From the NCBI GenBank assembly GCA_019633425.1, contig WSUB01000008.1, positions 471,563 to 535,562 of the forward strand: 64,000 bases of DNA, written 5' to 3'. The position numbers were made by a program, and so were the translations under genes. The notes under the pieces were generated by a model. That model ran no database searches. It had not been told where the DNA came from and saw only the letters and a list, made by a program, of their open reading frames with translations. The DNA comes from Tulasnella sp. 424. Its lineage: Eukaryota; Basidiomycota; Agaricomycetes; Cantharellales; Tulasnellaceae. Positions 15,470 to 27,944 of this stretch are shown piece after piece; position 1 is the stretch's first letter; every line of letters starts with the position of its first letter.

Positions 15470-17390
15470 TCAGTATGTGGCTCGTTTGCCTGGAATCGGT
15501 GGTCGAGGTGTAAAGAGTATCCGCTGCTGAGGCGGCGGGGTGTCGTGATCCATCTCGAAAGGTCCATCCTGGCAATTTTGAGGCGGGCTACCGACCATAG
15601 TGGCTGTCGTGTTGGACTGGAAAGACTGGAACTTGTGCTGTCGACTGCATGAACGACACGGTGGTGGAGGACCGTCATCCTGGAGCGCTTCGATGAGTGT
15701 CTGGTATCTGTTCTCTTGTTCCCGCTCTTCGTCCAGGGTTTTGAAGGAAAGACCATCGTCCTTGCTCATGGTACGTAAAGAATGGCGACCGGCAATGCTC
15801 GAGCTGCTGTGGGTGGGGTCGGTCTAATGGGCAGGGTCAGTCAACTCAGCGTTTGTAATGGGCAGAGAGACAATGATTTACAGTCTCAGATACAGGTGTT
15901 CCGATGATGCCCATCCTCCGAAGGTCGACCTCGAGTAGAGATATTCGCCCAAGCGGGGGACCTCGGTGCAGACGAGCTCGTAGGCTGGGGCGTCTGCATC
16001 GGCGTTACGTTAGCGGGGACGGGCGAAAGAAATAGATCGAATGTACTAACGAGTTGAGAGTATACATGAGCGAGTGGCAGTAAAGTTTCCCTTCACGAAG
16101 GATAATTATCAGCACGGGAACGACCGATTCGCGTTGCAATCATTTCTCACCTCCAAAGAGAATGAAGAACCGCGCGGCGTTAATCGTGCTCTGTTGAAGG
16201 CATAGGTTATTAGATCTGGTAAGAACGTTTATGAAGAGTGCGTACCATTCTTATCGAGAGGACGAACGAGATGATGACGGCAACACCCGACGGTGCAGCT
16301 GAGCGCCATGTGATACCCATTAGACTGTGCAGAGCCTCGTCCACATGAATGACATCGATTCGAGACCGCCTGAAATGGACAAGGACTTTGAATGGGCGTC
16401 AGCGTACGTCCTGTTTGCGGTCGATCGATCGTAACTGACGGACGATTGTGATACTGGTGTCCAGGCCTAACTTGCGATGAGTACAAATCGTATACGTTAA
16501 TGCTGATTGGACGTACAAAACCCCAACGCGATAGCCGTAAGTGCTGCCCCAGAAAGTAAGAGTTAGTATGACGAGACCGGGGTACTCCTTCGAGACTCAC
16601 TCAATGCTTCGACCGCAGCCCCTTTCTACGAGTCCCAGAAGAAAATGTGATCAGCATGTATTACATAGCAACAGCTCTGGCCGCCAAACCTTTGGGATGT
16701 TCTAGAGGAGGCACGAAGATAATTAGCTGGTGTATGAACAAGCGTGCGTCGTACCGTACCCAGGAGCCAAACGCTAGTACTAATGCACTTAGTGATGTGG
16801 ACTTGGTGGTAATATATAGTGCAACCATGAAGCACGCCGCAACTACCCTCCTAGTTAACTGTTATGGGGTGTCATGGTATGAAGACTTAGGTGCGAGAGA
16901 ATGCTTACTAGCCATGCCCTTCGAATGAAGTACGGTTGAATGCTCGCTACAAGCAAGAAAGTCTGTCCCACACAGTCAGCCATGTTCAAGTCCATCCAAA
17001 AGAAAAGCGCGTACAACCAGCGCCTCTGAACGAGTGTACTGCTTAGCGATTTATTAGCTCTTGGCCGGTACGGGATAATTCGGGTAACTTACGAAGGTGA
17101 TGGCTTGGCCTTCAGCGGCTTCAAACAACGTCGCCCACGTCATTACTGATTGCAATCTACAAGGATGGGCACACCGGTCATTCTAATGACATGCAAAGGT
17201 CATCAAAGGAGACTCACGTTGCAAGGAATACGGTTAATCCAACGTAGATCTTCAATGGCCGCTTATCGTCCTGGCACGCACTGTAGTACGTAGCCACTTG
17301 CGAGAATAGATACCCTAATAGTAGCGCTTGACTGAGAGCAATAAAGAAAGCAGCGTGAAGCGAAGATTTTTCGGCCAGAATGGAGGGCAT
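15470..17390 (-). CDS. Multi-pass membrane protein of the fungal DUF6534 type
   Basis: A many-exon gene; exon edges are approximate. The likely start is the ATG complementary to 17388-17390 (MPSILAEKSSLHAAFFIALS). Hydrophobic segments follow in order: ALSQALLLGYLFSQVATYYS, KIYVGLTVFLATLQSVMTWA, RRWLYALFFWMDLNMADCVG, RVVAACFMVALYITT, EALTAIALGF and GVAVIISFVLSI. The hallmark GKLYCHSLMYTLNSR lies near 16050-16090 and matches the conserved GKLYxNSLxxTLN motif of basidiomycete DUF6534 proteins. The tail after about 15890 is hydrophilic (MSKDDGLSFKTLDEEREQEN), presumably cytosolic. The biochemical role of this family is not established as far as I know. I could not prove that every exon joins in frame; a decayed copy is possible but not favoured. 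Confidence 0.6.
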
Positions 17391-17778
17391 CGTCGAGGGA
17401 AGGAGCGGCGTGAGTCGCTGCCAGAAACGAGATGGCAGACCAAGTTTCTAGGAGTTGCTGCGCGGACGGAAGCAAGGGATAAGCTCCGAAATAGGGTGTT
17501 TGGTCTCCCAGTCCGAGCCCATTTTGTCGTGTGGATATGGTCAATAGAGTGGTCGGGATGGACGCCACGGTGGGCGACAGCTGGACCAAAGCTGGCGGAT
17601 GGAATTTGAATCTGTACCTCAGCCGGGTTCCTCGCGAGGATCACATCGTTATCTTTGCATCCATTATCAGAATTCATACTGTATACACAGCAAAGCGTGT
17701 TATATCTCGAAGGAGGCTCTGTTTATACAAAACGACCAAAGAAGATGAGTCAACCTGAACCCGGGCATCACACAATGC
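17391..17778. other. Intergenic, about 390 bp
   Basis: Promoter side of the DUF6534-like gene and 3' side of the F-box gene. Frames here are open on both strands but have no recognisable domain. Confidence 0.4.
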
Positions 17779-19595
17779 TCAATCACTCACATCAAAGACA
17801 ACGATCCTTTGATCGTCCATCATTAATCCGCTATTGCGCTCGACCGTAAGAGACGGTATAGTTATTTCCCTGTATGGTAAACAAGAGAGGAAGGGTTCGG
17901 GGAAGATGTGTGCAACGGCGGTATATGTTGGCTCAGTTACGAGTCGCGTTGCCACCCGAGGCATTCCGTCCCCCCAGGCGTCGTGCGGCGACGCCTTTGG
18001 GGAGCTAGAGTCTCTTCGAATGGAATAGATATTGAAATCCATGATTGAAAGGCGAGATAGGTGGGTGTTTGCTACGGTGAGATAGCGCAGTCCGTGCATA
18101 TTGCACACCACTGCGTTCGGGAACAACCCATGTGCCCAGCGTGTGTACTTGGGTCCCCACTCATCCCAAGGAATGGGAGTGGGCCTTTTAGCCTGCAAAT
18201 GCTCTGCAGCTAGCTCAAGTAACTGGGAAGTGAGCATAAACACCGTGAAACGAATACTGTTCGCATTGAATAAACCGCCACGAGTAGCGGAGAACGTGAG
18301 GACGACAAGGCGATTGTTCGATGGTCTGAAGGGTAGCCGGTTTGAAAGTGGACGCGGGTTACTTAAACCAGTTATGGCAATGTCCGAATCATTCGGATCG
18401 GATCGAGCGCTCATCCCAAAAATCTCACACTGAGCTGCGAGATTAGGAAGGGCCAGGGCCACCACCTTGTCGAACCTTTGTACCGGGGTGGCTAACCCGT
18501 CGCTAGTGTGGACTTCCGCATGCCATGATGTTGTTCTCCACCGCGTATTGACGTGTCCGACGAGCAGGTACGAGAAATCGTCCAAGAAGGTGAATGCAGC
18601 TTCCTCTTTGGAAGCGTACTCCTAGATGAAAATATGGAGGTCACCATTAAGGCTAGTCATCTTAATCACAGACACCCACATGAATGAGCCGCCCTGCGGG
18701 CCAGTCCCAAATCCGGACCTCAGTCTTGCCGGTACCGGAGTGTTGCTTCCGTGCAGTGTGGACCAATGCAAAAAGGTTTCCCCTCAAGTAGAGGTTAACG
18801 TTATTCAACATTGGGTCCATTATGAATCCATCTTCCAACCCAACTTCCACCGAAAGCACTGACATAGCAGCTCGAGGGTGAGGTAACAAGACTCCTGCGG
18901 TGACGGACATCGTCCTAAAGTGTACTTTATATATCCCCCGCCCGGCGGGTTCTATGCCTAGGGCTTCGGACCTGAAGGTGATTTGTTATAAGGAATCGGC
19001 ATTTGTGGCATTCCTGCCCTGTATACAGGCTACTCACAGCGGCACTGGGCTCTCTAAAAGAACCGTAAGATCTTGGTCCGGGTCGGTGGTGAAATCCTTG
19101 ACGTTCACTTCGAGATCATCGCATGACCATACAGTGTGCGGGGAATCAAGCGCGCTTGATCTCAGCCGGTGAAACTCGATGGCGCCGGTAGTGGAAGAAT
19201 TGTCCTTGCTCTTTCCTATGGCAAGAATCCCTTTCTGAAAGTCGTACGTAGGGAGGCGGGCATTCGATTGCTTGAAGTCTGTGGAGGGCATCCACTCGTG
19301 CCAGACCCTGTTCTGACGGCGCAACAGCTCTAGCCGGCGGACAATGGGCAGCCGACTACGCTGATCGTCTGCTATGTCGGATGACTCGAGTTCGATCTTG
19401 TATTGCAGGGCCAGAGTGTCCCTTATGATGCTGTTGAGACCGCGACATATCTAGAAGGCACGAAATCAGCAACCCGGGTTTTGCGTAACCAGGTCGGCGA
19501 ACCTGCGACAACGCAATAGTATCCCTAAGGTCCAGGATCTGAATTATCGCAACCAAGACCTCTGTTGGTAGATGAAGGAGCCCGGACTTCTCCAT
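17779..19595 (-). CDS. F-box protein, 546 aa
   Basis: Exons 19503-19595, 19038-19450, 18680-18971 and 17779-18621, introns of 52, 66 and 58 nt; total 1641 nt. The N-terminal F-box spans exons 1 and 2: GLLHLPTEVLVAIIQILDLR, then DTIALSQ joined to ICRGLNSIIRDT. Such proteins recruit substrates to SCF (Skp1-cullin) ubiquitin ligases through Skp1. The remainder (RLELLRRQNRVWHEW, VRIWDWPAGRLIH, TFLDDFSYLLVG) resembles the large, poorly characterised basidiomycete F-box family that ends with MMDDQRIVVFDVSD; the VRIWDWPAG segment hints at a beta-propeller-like fold. The substrate is unknown. A further in-frame Met lies upstream at 19715, but the chosen start sits directly before the F-box. Confidence 0.82.
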
Positions 19596-19787
19596 TAGGG
19601 GGGAACGGGGCACTTGTCGGGTGGTGGTGGTGAAGTGAAGGACAACAAATATTCGATATTCGCACGAGTGGCCAGGGTTTGCCGCGACACGCCGGATCTG
19701 AAACGCAACCTCCACCTAATCGTATACATATCAATACAGAAAGCATGAACTCTACATATCACTATGGTGAAAGTTCTGGCCACGATC

Positions 19788-20958
19788 CTAAGAATCTTCT
19801 CCATCGCCCGCGATAGGATCCATGTCGGAATCGGAGGCCTCTCCGTCGATCTCCATCTGTGTTGGCTTCAGCCCTTTCATCTTTCGAGTCTGCAGCTTAT
19901 CCAAGTTTTGCTTCTTCACATGAATTCTGGCTCTGATGTCTCCCATTTCGTCTACTTCCTGGTTCTTCACCTTCTTGCCGAGACCGCTCGTAATGTCCGC
20001 CTTCTTCAGCTTCGGCTGTTTCATCGCTTGTTTTAATACCTCAGGATCTGGATCCTGGTGCCGTCGTAGTCGCAGGTCGAGTGACGGACCCATGGGCACC
20101 AGCTCAGTTCGAGGGGTTCGAACACCGGAGGCGAGCAAGCGGATGGTGTAACATCGGAAGTGGATGACAGGGAGATCTGAAGGCGACGCAGACGTATCTT
20201 CCAAGTTTAGGTTCGGCGGAGTGGGCGCAAGGGTGATACTAATGACGTATTCGAGTCCAGCAAGGGATACTGCTGTCATGGGCGATCCGTTGAAGAAGTC
20301 AAGGAACATCGACTTGACTTGCATGTATCGTGGATGTGTGTCGAATAGTTCGGACCCAAAGTGAATGACGGGACGGATTCCAGGCTGAGCTTTAGGCGTC
20401 TGTATACATTCATCAAAGCGTTAGAGAAACGATGGAGTCTATGCGAAAGTGATAACCTACTTTGAAGTCCACCATCGGTATAAAGTTCTCTACCCCAAGC
20501 TCAATCATGTCCAGGACCTTGTGGTCGAACATCCTGGCAAAAATCAAATCGTTGGGTCGCTTCTTTGTGTTTTGCGAGCATACAAATAACGAGGCGTCAT
20601 TTTTGTCAGCCCAGAAGTCCAGGGATGCGGTGTCTTCAAAAGGTCTGATCGTGTTTTTCTTGCTGAAGGGAATTCCGTGGGGCTTCTTCAGGGCAAGCTA
20701 TTCAAGGAGTGAAGTCAGACCAGATAATACTGAGTCGGTTAGGAAAAAATGTACCAAATCTTTCATCACGCCATTCAAGACTTCGCTTCCCGTTGTTCCT
20801 TTAACGAATACCGCGGTCCGGGCATCTTCGACTTCCTTGGGTTCTCGAGCTGCAAGAGCCCGCTTGACACGAGCATTTCGAGGTTTCCTTAATAAGTTGA
20901 TCGTAATTTTAGTCTCTGAACTCTCGATCGACCTGATAGCTTACACTGTGCGCAGCAT
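19788..20958 (-). CDS. RPF2: RPF2, ribosome production factor 2 (Brix domain), 331 aa
   Basis: Exons 20945-20958, 20755-20887, 20461-20697 and 19788-20399, total 996 nt. The tiny first exon encodes MLRT plus part of a Val. Splicing over 20888-20944 restores MLRTVKPRNARVKRALAARE, the conserved RPF2 start. The Brix domain follows: ALKKPHGIPFSKKNTIRPFE, DASLFVCSQNTKKRPND, ELFDTHPRYMQVKSMFLDFF, and the sigma70-like motif FRCYTIRLLASG. The tail is Lys- and Asp-rich. With its partner Rrs1 this nucleolar protein loads the 5S RNP onto pre-60S particles. Second ribosome biogenesis gene in the window, on the opposite strand to TSR1 and not adjacent to it. Confidence 0.93.
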
Positions 20959-21375
20959 TGGAAGAGGAAGTGGGGAATGGTAAATTTCACAGTAGCGCCG
21001 CCCAAACAAACAAACAATCAGGGGCTCGGTTCGACCGCTTTTGGTCTTGCATTAATCGTCAAAGGCTCGGGGCTAGCTGAGAAGGTATCAGACAATAGAG
21101 TGTATCAATTCCTCCGTTGGGTATATAGGACAGCTACTATAACGGTTATTACAAGCACCAGAAACAACCCAGAATCCGAAGACATCCAAAGAGTGGAGAG
21201 AATGCAGGCAAGAAGATATTCGAAGCATAATTACTGACGCCTAAAAGCCCAACCGTATTTGCAAGAACAAGAAGGGGGAGAAAATGTCGTTGGGCGGACA
21301 AAGGTGACCATATTTTATAAATCGAGGGAGAGGGAAACACCACGCAAGAAGAGAAAAAAGAAAAGAAAAACCCAG
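20959..21375. other. Intergenic, about 420 bp
   Basis: Promoter of RPF2 and 3' region of the C2H2 regulator gene, both on the minus strand. No other feature recognised. Confidence 0.4.
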
Positions 21376-24300
21376 CTAAACCCGGACCCCGCCCAACACA
21401 CCCCGAGAATTTGTTAATTCATTTCCACCTCCGGAGCTCTTCCCGAGTCGAGGAGTCCCCCCTGTGGAAGGTGAGCTGGTAGAGCGCGGGGTTGTGGCAT
21501 TGATAGCGGACCCGGAGACAGCGACGCGGGGTGATTCTGCTGTTGTAGAGCCTGCATCCCTCTGAGAGTCGGAGTTTGGCTTTGAGAACCGTACATCATT
21601 GGTTCGTACGAACTGTGGGGATGGTGATTTGACGCTGGAAGCTGAGGACCGTCTTGACCTGGAAGCGGAGGGAAGTACGGATTGTGGTTCTCCATCGTAA
21701 TCGCCCCGGCGTGATGATCGATGGCCCGCGGCATAAGGGGAGCCGACATCGGAGGAGCGCGAAGCTTCGAATCGGTGAGGAGATGGAGAGGCTTGTCCGG
21801 AGTAGGAACCCGGGTAATCTCGTTCGTCGCGGGAGGAAAGTTCTGACTTGGCGAAGCCATCGGAGACGCTGCGGCTCGCAAAGCCGGACCCGTAAGGGGA
21901 CCGCCGAAGTTCCGCGGGTGAGCTGGTGAAAGTTGAGGGGGGTTGTTCGCGCGCGAAACTCCGGGAGAAGTCAGAGGGGCCGGTGGGAGTGTCAGGCTCG
22001 CCAGAGACGACGTCGGCATCGGAATGAACGTCGGCCTCGCCTTCCTCGAGCTCAGACTTGACGTGGAAGCTGCGGCCTTTAGGCGAGGACGTTGGGTACC
22101 GGCGAAGGCCGTCATACTGGCCATCCCTTGAGGAAGAAGACCTGGAGCTTGATTCGAGCTCATCGCGCTCATCGACAGCTGTCTGCCCGGTCCAGCGAGT
22201 CCCTGCATCGGACGTGTCTGCCCTTGTAAATGACCCGATAGCCCCAAGCCCGCTGGCTGTCCTTGGCCGTCCAGAGGCTGTTGCCGGTGCTAGATGAGAT
22301 ATGTGGTAAGCCAAAATCAAGATCCATCGCCAAAAGCAGTCGTCGACTTACGGGTGCAGAGTTCCATAAGGGAAAGCCTCCTGCTTGGAGGTCGCCCATC
22401 GTCATCGGCTGTGGCTGTTGATGGCCTGTCAAACCCGCGTTCTCGGCCGCCGAACCTGAATGTGGAGTCACGTCCATTGACTGATCCTCCATCGCTTGAA
22501 TCAGCCGTGTACGGTCGCTTTGTCCCTCGAGAGAAGGCGTATGAAGCTGGGTCTGTTGTCGAAGTTGCCGTGCCAGGTCGTACCCCGAACCCAAAACCGA
22601 AACCTGAGGACGATTGAGGTCGTCCAAAGGCACTGCCGCTTGTTGATGGTCGGTTAGAGAACGGGGAGGTACCTCCGACACTGCTGACGCCAGAGAAAGG
22701 CCTTCCAGAGGTTGGTCGAGGGAGATTGAGGTAGCCGGAGTCCCGAGACTGCTCTGATTGGAAGGGGACGTCAGGCGGGTGGAAACTGAAGGGAGAATCA
22801 TTGACAGGACTGGTGTCTGTCCGGTTCCTGCCGACACTGAAAGTGAAGTTGAACTGCGTGTTGACGGGCCCGGGGAGTGATGGGGGTACGTTGGAACCTG
22901 ATCGGCGTGCTCCGAATCCGCCGACAGTGTCTCCGGTGTTGCTGCGACCGCCTCTTGAACCTGAAACCCGTTTTTCCCCTCCAGCATATCCTGAAGGAAG
23001 TTGGCCCAACCTGTCTGGTCCGCCTGCGCCAAACCTATAGGTTGAGCTACCGCTCCTCGACCCAGGTCTTGCTCCCCCGTCTGCAAGGTAAGCCGCGGGG
23101 GCTGTTCCAGGCCGTCCATACTCTGGGTCGTCAAGATAGGCAAACCCTCCACTTGAACCTGGAGGTCCGCCACGGGAGTCGGCTCGTTGATCCCCGTAGG
23201 GCCGCGACCCCAAGCCCCGAAAGGATTGCTGATGCTCCGGAGCGGAGGATGGAGGCTCGTCGGCGACGATGGCAGCGATCGGAGGGAGGATGGGATGCGT
23301 TTTGCCAGCTGCTGGAGTGGAGACCTGCGATTCGGTGGTATGAGGCCCGCCGAGCGAGGAGTTGGAGGAAGTCCGGGAATATCGAAAGGATTCGTCACCC
23401 CATTGACCAGGTCTTGGTGGGACGCCGAGGCGGCCAGAGCGCTGAGAGGAGAGGACACCCTCGGACTGAAAGCCGACATCGGTCGGAGTCCCAGGTGCAT
23501 TTGCTTTCCTTGCGTCGCCAGCCCTCCGAGAGCCAAAGCTTGCGGTGGAGATCTACGGATACAAGCGCGTCAGCGCAAATGTTCCTCTCGAACAGGAAGA
23601 TGGCGCAACGCGTAGCAGGCCAGGACGAGAGAGAACGAGACCGCGATTTATTGGATCAATAATTTATGCAGGGGGAGTGTGTGATGTTACAAGACCAAGA
23701 GAGGAAAAAACGCAAGAACCAATTCAACTAACCTCCTTCGCTGAGTCTTTCGAATACTGCCGCTCATCGTCAAACCCCGCTCCGGTTCCTCCGGAGACTC
23801 CAGTTTGGGTGGTTGAGCTTCCATAGCGTTCGCCGCGTCCCGCGGCTCCGTTAAACCCCGCCGCTGATCTTCCATCGTGACTGTACTGGTGAGCAGAGCG
23901 TTGGTGGATATCGCGGGAGGTGGAGTTGGAGTGCCCAAACCCCGGCTCCGACCCGACCCCCCGCTCACGAAAACCCTGCTCGACATTGCCATTGCTGCTG
24001 CTTCCGCCGATGCTTCGTCCATCAAACCCCGACTCATAGTCATCTGCTGCTGCTGCTCGTTGTTGCTGTTCTCTGAGGAGCCCGTCAGGTGAGCCTTTAG
24101 AGTGGGCCCCAAACCCCGACCCTCCGCCGCCGTTGCTAGTGGCATCCATTGCTGATCCATTGGCTCCGAGGTGGTCTCCGTTTGACGAGTAGACCGAAGG
24201 AGAGACTGGGACAGGGGAATGAAGGTGTTGGTTCCGAAAGGACTGGGATGGAGCAGAGAGCTGCTGGTGCTGGATATCGGAGTCAACGGGAGTGTGTGCG

Positions 24301-25516
24301 GAGTGGGGATCGTGAGTGGCTGGAGATCCGGTTTGGATGGGTCCTGGCGCGGCGCCTGGGGGACCAAGAAAGGATCCTCCGCCGGGTGCCGTCGCTGAAG
24401 GTGGTCCGGAGCCAAGAAAGGATTGGCCCGCCCCTGCCGAATTGGCGGACAGTGGAGTAGTGGATGAAGGAGTCAAGGGAGTATGTGGGCCGGGAGATGA
24501 TGTTTGGCCGTCTGGATAACCTGCCGAATTGGGATTGTATGGGCCTAACGACGGAAAGCTTCGGATTAACTCGAAGCCTTAACGACGGGATGGAAGCAAA
24601 CGATTGCTCACCTGATGCACCAGTGGGATATGCCGGCGCCGGATATGGCGCATAGCGAACGCCATGAGTAGACGGATAAGGAGGAGGATACTGAGGCGAG
24701 TAGCCACCGTACTGTTGCTGTGCAGACACGCCGGCTCCCGAGGGAGGGTAGTAACCAGGATAGTCTTGGGACGCTGGATAGTGCCCCGTCGGTGGCAACG
24801 CTCCATAGGGCGATGGAGGAGGATATTGAGGCATCTGGTGGTGATATGGGATACCAACGCCGAGCGGCCCTGGGATAGCAGGGGGCGGATATTGACCCTG
24901 TCCTTCGTAGCCGGTACTGGTTCCCGGACGAGCGTCTCCAGCGGCCATGCCGGCAGCAGCGGCAGCGTTGTTGCTAGCTCGGCGCTTTTCTGCTTGTGTT
25001 TCGCGGTTGACCTTGCTTGAGCGGGCTGCGAGCTGGGTGTGGAGGGTGGTAAGCTCACGCATCATGATCTCGTTCTCCGTATGCTTGTCTGAATGAACTG
25101 TCTGGGCATGTTGGCGGAGGTTATCGAGGCGAGAAAATTGCTTTCCACAGTGACAGGCGAAGGGGCGTTCGCCGGTGTGTTTCCTGCCAGCGGAAGATAG
25201 GGAAAAAAAAAGGTGCGCTTTGTTTGAGAATGGACTGATGCTTGTAAGAACGCTGTCTAACTAACCTGATATGCCTAGCCAGATGTTCGCTCCTACTAAA
25301 GACCATGCGACACTCCCCAAAACCTCTGCATTGAAAAGTCTTTGCAGGGGCTGGTCGATAGCGCTTTGGTTGGGTTCCGGCGGCTGTGGGTGTGCCCGCG
25401 CCTGCTGAAGGGGGTCCTGTCGCAGCTCCATTTGGTCCTGAAGGTTGTTGCTGGGCAGCTGAAGCTGTTGAAGGATGGAGGTGAGCGGGAGGATGCTGGG
25501 ATGGGTCGTCCATCAT
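21376..25516 (-). CDS. C2H2 zinc-finger transcription factor, 1249 aa
   Basis: Exons 25266-25516, 24612-25183, 23733-24544, 22352-23552 and 21376-22289; total 3750 nt. Two adjacent C2H2 fingers lie at about residues 65-120, split by intron 1: [20 protein letters not shown] then RH, and [20 protein letters not shown] then HAQTVH. The RSEHLxRH / SRLDNLRQH recognition helices are of the Msn2/Rst2/Scr1 class that binds C- and G-rich stress or carbon-response sites. The rest is disordered: Pro/Tyr/Gly-rich (about 130-260), Ser/Gly-rich, then [21 protein letters not shown] and [13 protein letters not shown], a motif seen near the C-terminal half of fungal C2H2 regulators. Two longer open frames overlap exons 4 and 5 in another minus-strand frame, but they do not splice with the finger exons. 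Which genes it controls is unknown. Start chosen at the first of two Met before DDPSQH. Confidence 0.85.
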
Positions 25517-27944
25517 GCTGGAGTTGGACGAGACTGGGATGGCGCGCGCGAGGGGGCTGAGCAGGAACCAGGTACCCAGCAACTTATACTATTTTCTCCC
25601 TAGCGAACCTTCCGGGCCTTCCCCCAAATTTCACGCTCCGACACCCCTCCCCTTCAAACCTGTTTTTCTTTTCCCGCCTGTTCCCCTACTTCCCACCCTC
25701 GTCGGTCTCGCCCTTCTGCACGCCAATCGTTGTCGTCGTCGACTCTTCCCTCCTTCGCCATGATCGCTCCCATCCCCTAAACCCAAGTTCAAAAACAACC
25801 AGCCTTTTGTTTGACACGCTAAACCGCATTGGGTATCTCCCAAGTTTGGGATCCCTACACACAAGCAGGATACAGTTTCTCTCACGAAGAACCCTGAGGA
25901 CATATCCGACCGGTCATTTAGCTCGACCCGTCAATACTCCAGATCCTTCCAATTCAATTCAAAACAAAATACAACCCACGACAAAGAAAAAAAGCATCCA
26001 GCTGAATCAGAAAACGCCTCATCTCACCAAAGCAGATCAGGGGGATTCAGCGTCACCCGCGGTCAGTCGGAGAAACCCCCTTGGACAGCCTTCTCTCCTT
26101 CCCTCGCTCTAGATCAGGTTCGCTTGGGTCTTCTGAGCGGCACCAGCACGAGCGCGCACCCAATGACCAGATTCATCCCCCCAATCGGACAAGTTTCCGC
26201 CCGCAGTCGGGGACCTCTTAAGTTCCCCCGATGCATCTCGCAAGAGCGCCGGCGTTTCAAAATGCGTGAGCGGACCGCGACTAGTCATAAAGACTCCGAG
26301 TTACTCGGGTAATATCTGCAAATCATTATTCACAACCGTACACATGGCAGCATGCTGCGTTTGAAAGCAGTAACCAAGCGTGGGTGGGGACATACCGTAT
26401 TAGGACCTCGCGTGCTACGCCAAACATCCGGTTCCGATCAAACCAACCTTCATTCATTCATCAAACAGAGCGTTGCTGTCCCTTTCCTTTCTCCCACCTA
26501 CAAATTTCACTGAATATGAGTGTAACCACGACGCGCTTATTGATCAGTCCACATGCTGCAATCCGAACGTGCTGTGGCGTCGTTTTCTTCGATATTTACA
26601 CTTGCAACTGTCGGAGGTCGATCTAGATTCGGTGAGTGCCTACTGCGCATCCCGAATTGCGCCTCATAAGTGATTGTCGTCGATCTGGTTCCTTTTGAGC
26701 GTCATGAACGTGGTGGACAGCGTGAGGGGCGCCACAGTCGGCCATGCTCCCCGAGTTTGCAATCCAACCTCGACAGGACAGGGATCAAAAGCTAACAATG
26801 ACCAAGCCAATTTCCGAGCTCTGACCGACCGTTGGTACGTATTTTAGTCGTGTAGCTACCAGGCGATCCAACGCTCTTCGGATCACAACTGTAACCTCGT
26901 GTCGCGGCAACGCTGTCCTCCACAACGACCGCTCCGTCGATACAAATCCTCTCAACCTCGACACAATCATCGCTTTCACGTCAAAAGCGGGCCCCGTTCA
27001 ATAAAGTTTTTTGCTTTCCCTGCATTTCGCCTCGAGTCTCTATCAAATCATCCAGTTCTGCAATTCTTAGGGCGAATGGAGCGAATGTCCTGAAACAGGC
27101 GGCGACGGGCTTATCCAGAAGCTGTCATCGCTTCTTCTGTCTTTGAGGCTCCCTGATTCCGGCTTGGGGGGGAACCGCGATCTTCGCCCTTAGCTGTCAG
27201 ATGTCTTCGACAGACGACTCTGCGGAGGTTCGGGGTTTTCCCGACCGCCCCCCATACTAGTGCTTTTGGAGTGATCCCGCGCAGGAGTTCGCCGCGTTGT
27301 AGACATTGGGCTGCGGGAGAGCTCGGAGGCATCGATCGTCCGCGTCCCGTCCAGCGCGTTCGAGCGCGTCGGCGCCGCGCCCCCGCAGTCAACAATACTC
27401 CCGCAAGCTTGAACCGCCATATCAATTGTAGCAATAAGACATGCTCCAAGCTTTACCTAACCCATAAGCCCCTTTAGGATAAACCGTGCAGGCTCCCAGT
27501 TCATAATTCGGCTTTCAAAAAAGTTTGGAGAGACACATGAAACCTGTTCCAGGCAGCGCCACTAACCACGCCTCGTTACGTGAAAAAAACAAGGGGGGTC
27601 CCGTCGATCAAGGTACCATATGCATACCCTGCACACCGATGGCAGGCACCAGGTCTGGAGTCGACGATCAGACGTCGCCGTCCGTACTACCGCTGTCAGT
27701 CCACATTTCTAGATCTGGGTATCGCGCTTACCAACAGAAGCCGAAACGCCGTCCCGCGCTTACATCTGCTTACATACATTCGGGACAAGGAACTTTCCCG
27801 CGACCTCGGTAACAGCCGCGCGGTGTGGGTTGCTACACTTACCGTTGACCTGGATGCAACCGTCGGTGGTAGTGCGCGCATTTTTCTTCGAGGTTCCCCG
27901 ACTTACACGGCCAGGGACTTCGTTCTCCGGGCAGGGATGCATGA
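25517..27944. other. Gene-poor region, about 2.4 kb
   Basis: Starts with the pyrimidine-rich promoter side of the C2H2 gene (about 25,590-25,800), then shows no convincing gene. Overlapping short frames on both strands (for example 27111-27449 minus and 27271-27477 plus) lack domains and splice logic. It may contain old transposon remnants, but I could not identify one. Confidence 0.4.

Noticed and set aside
21414..22247. 277-codon minus-strand open frame
   Set aside because: Overlaps exon 5 of the C2H2 gene in another frame; the spliced frame from 22289 continues correctly to the stop at 21376.
22169..23536. 455-codon minus-strand open frame
   Set aside because: It overlaps exon 4 of the C2H2 gene in another frame and does not splice with the zinc-finger exons; the other frame holds the conserved [13 protein letters not shown] motif.
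27111..27449. 112-codon minus-strand frame in the gene-poor region
   Set aside because: No domain, no splice partners, and overlapping frames on the other strand are equally open.
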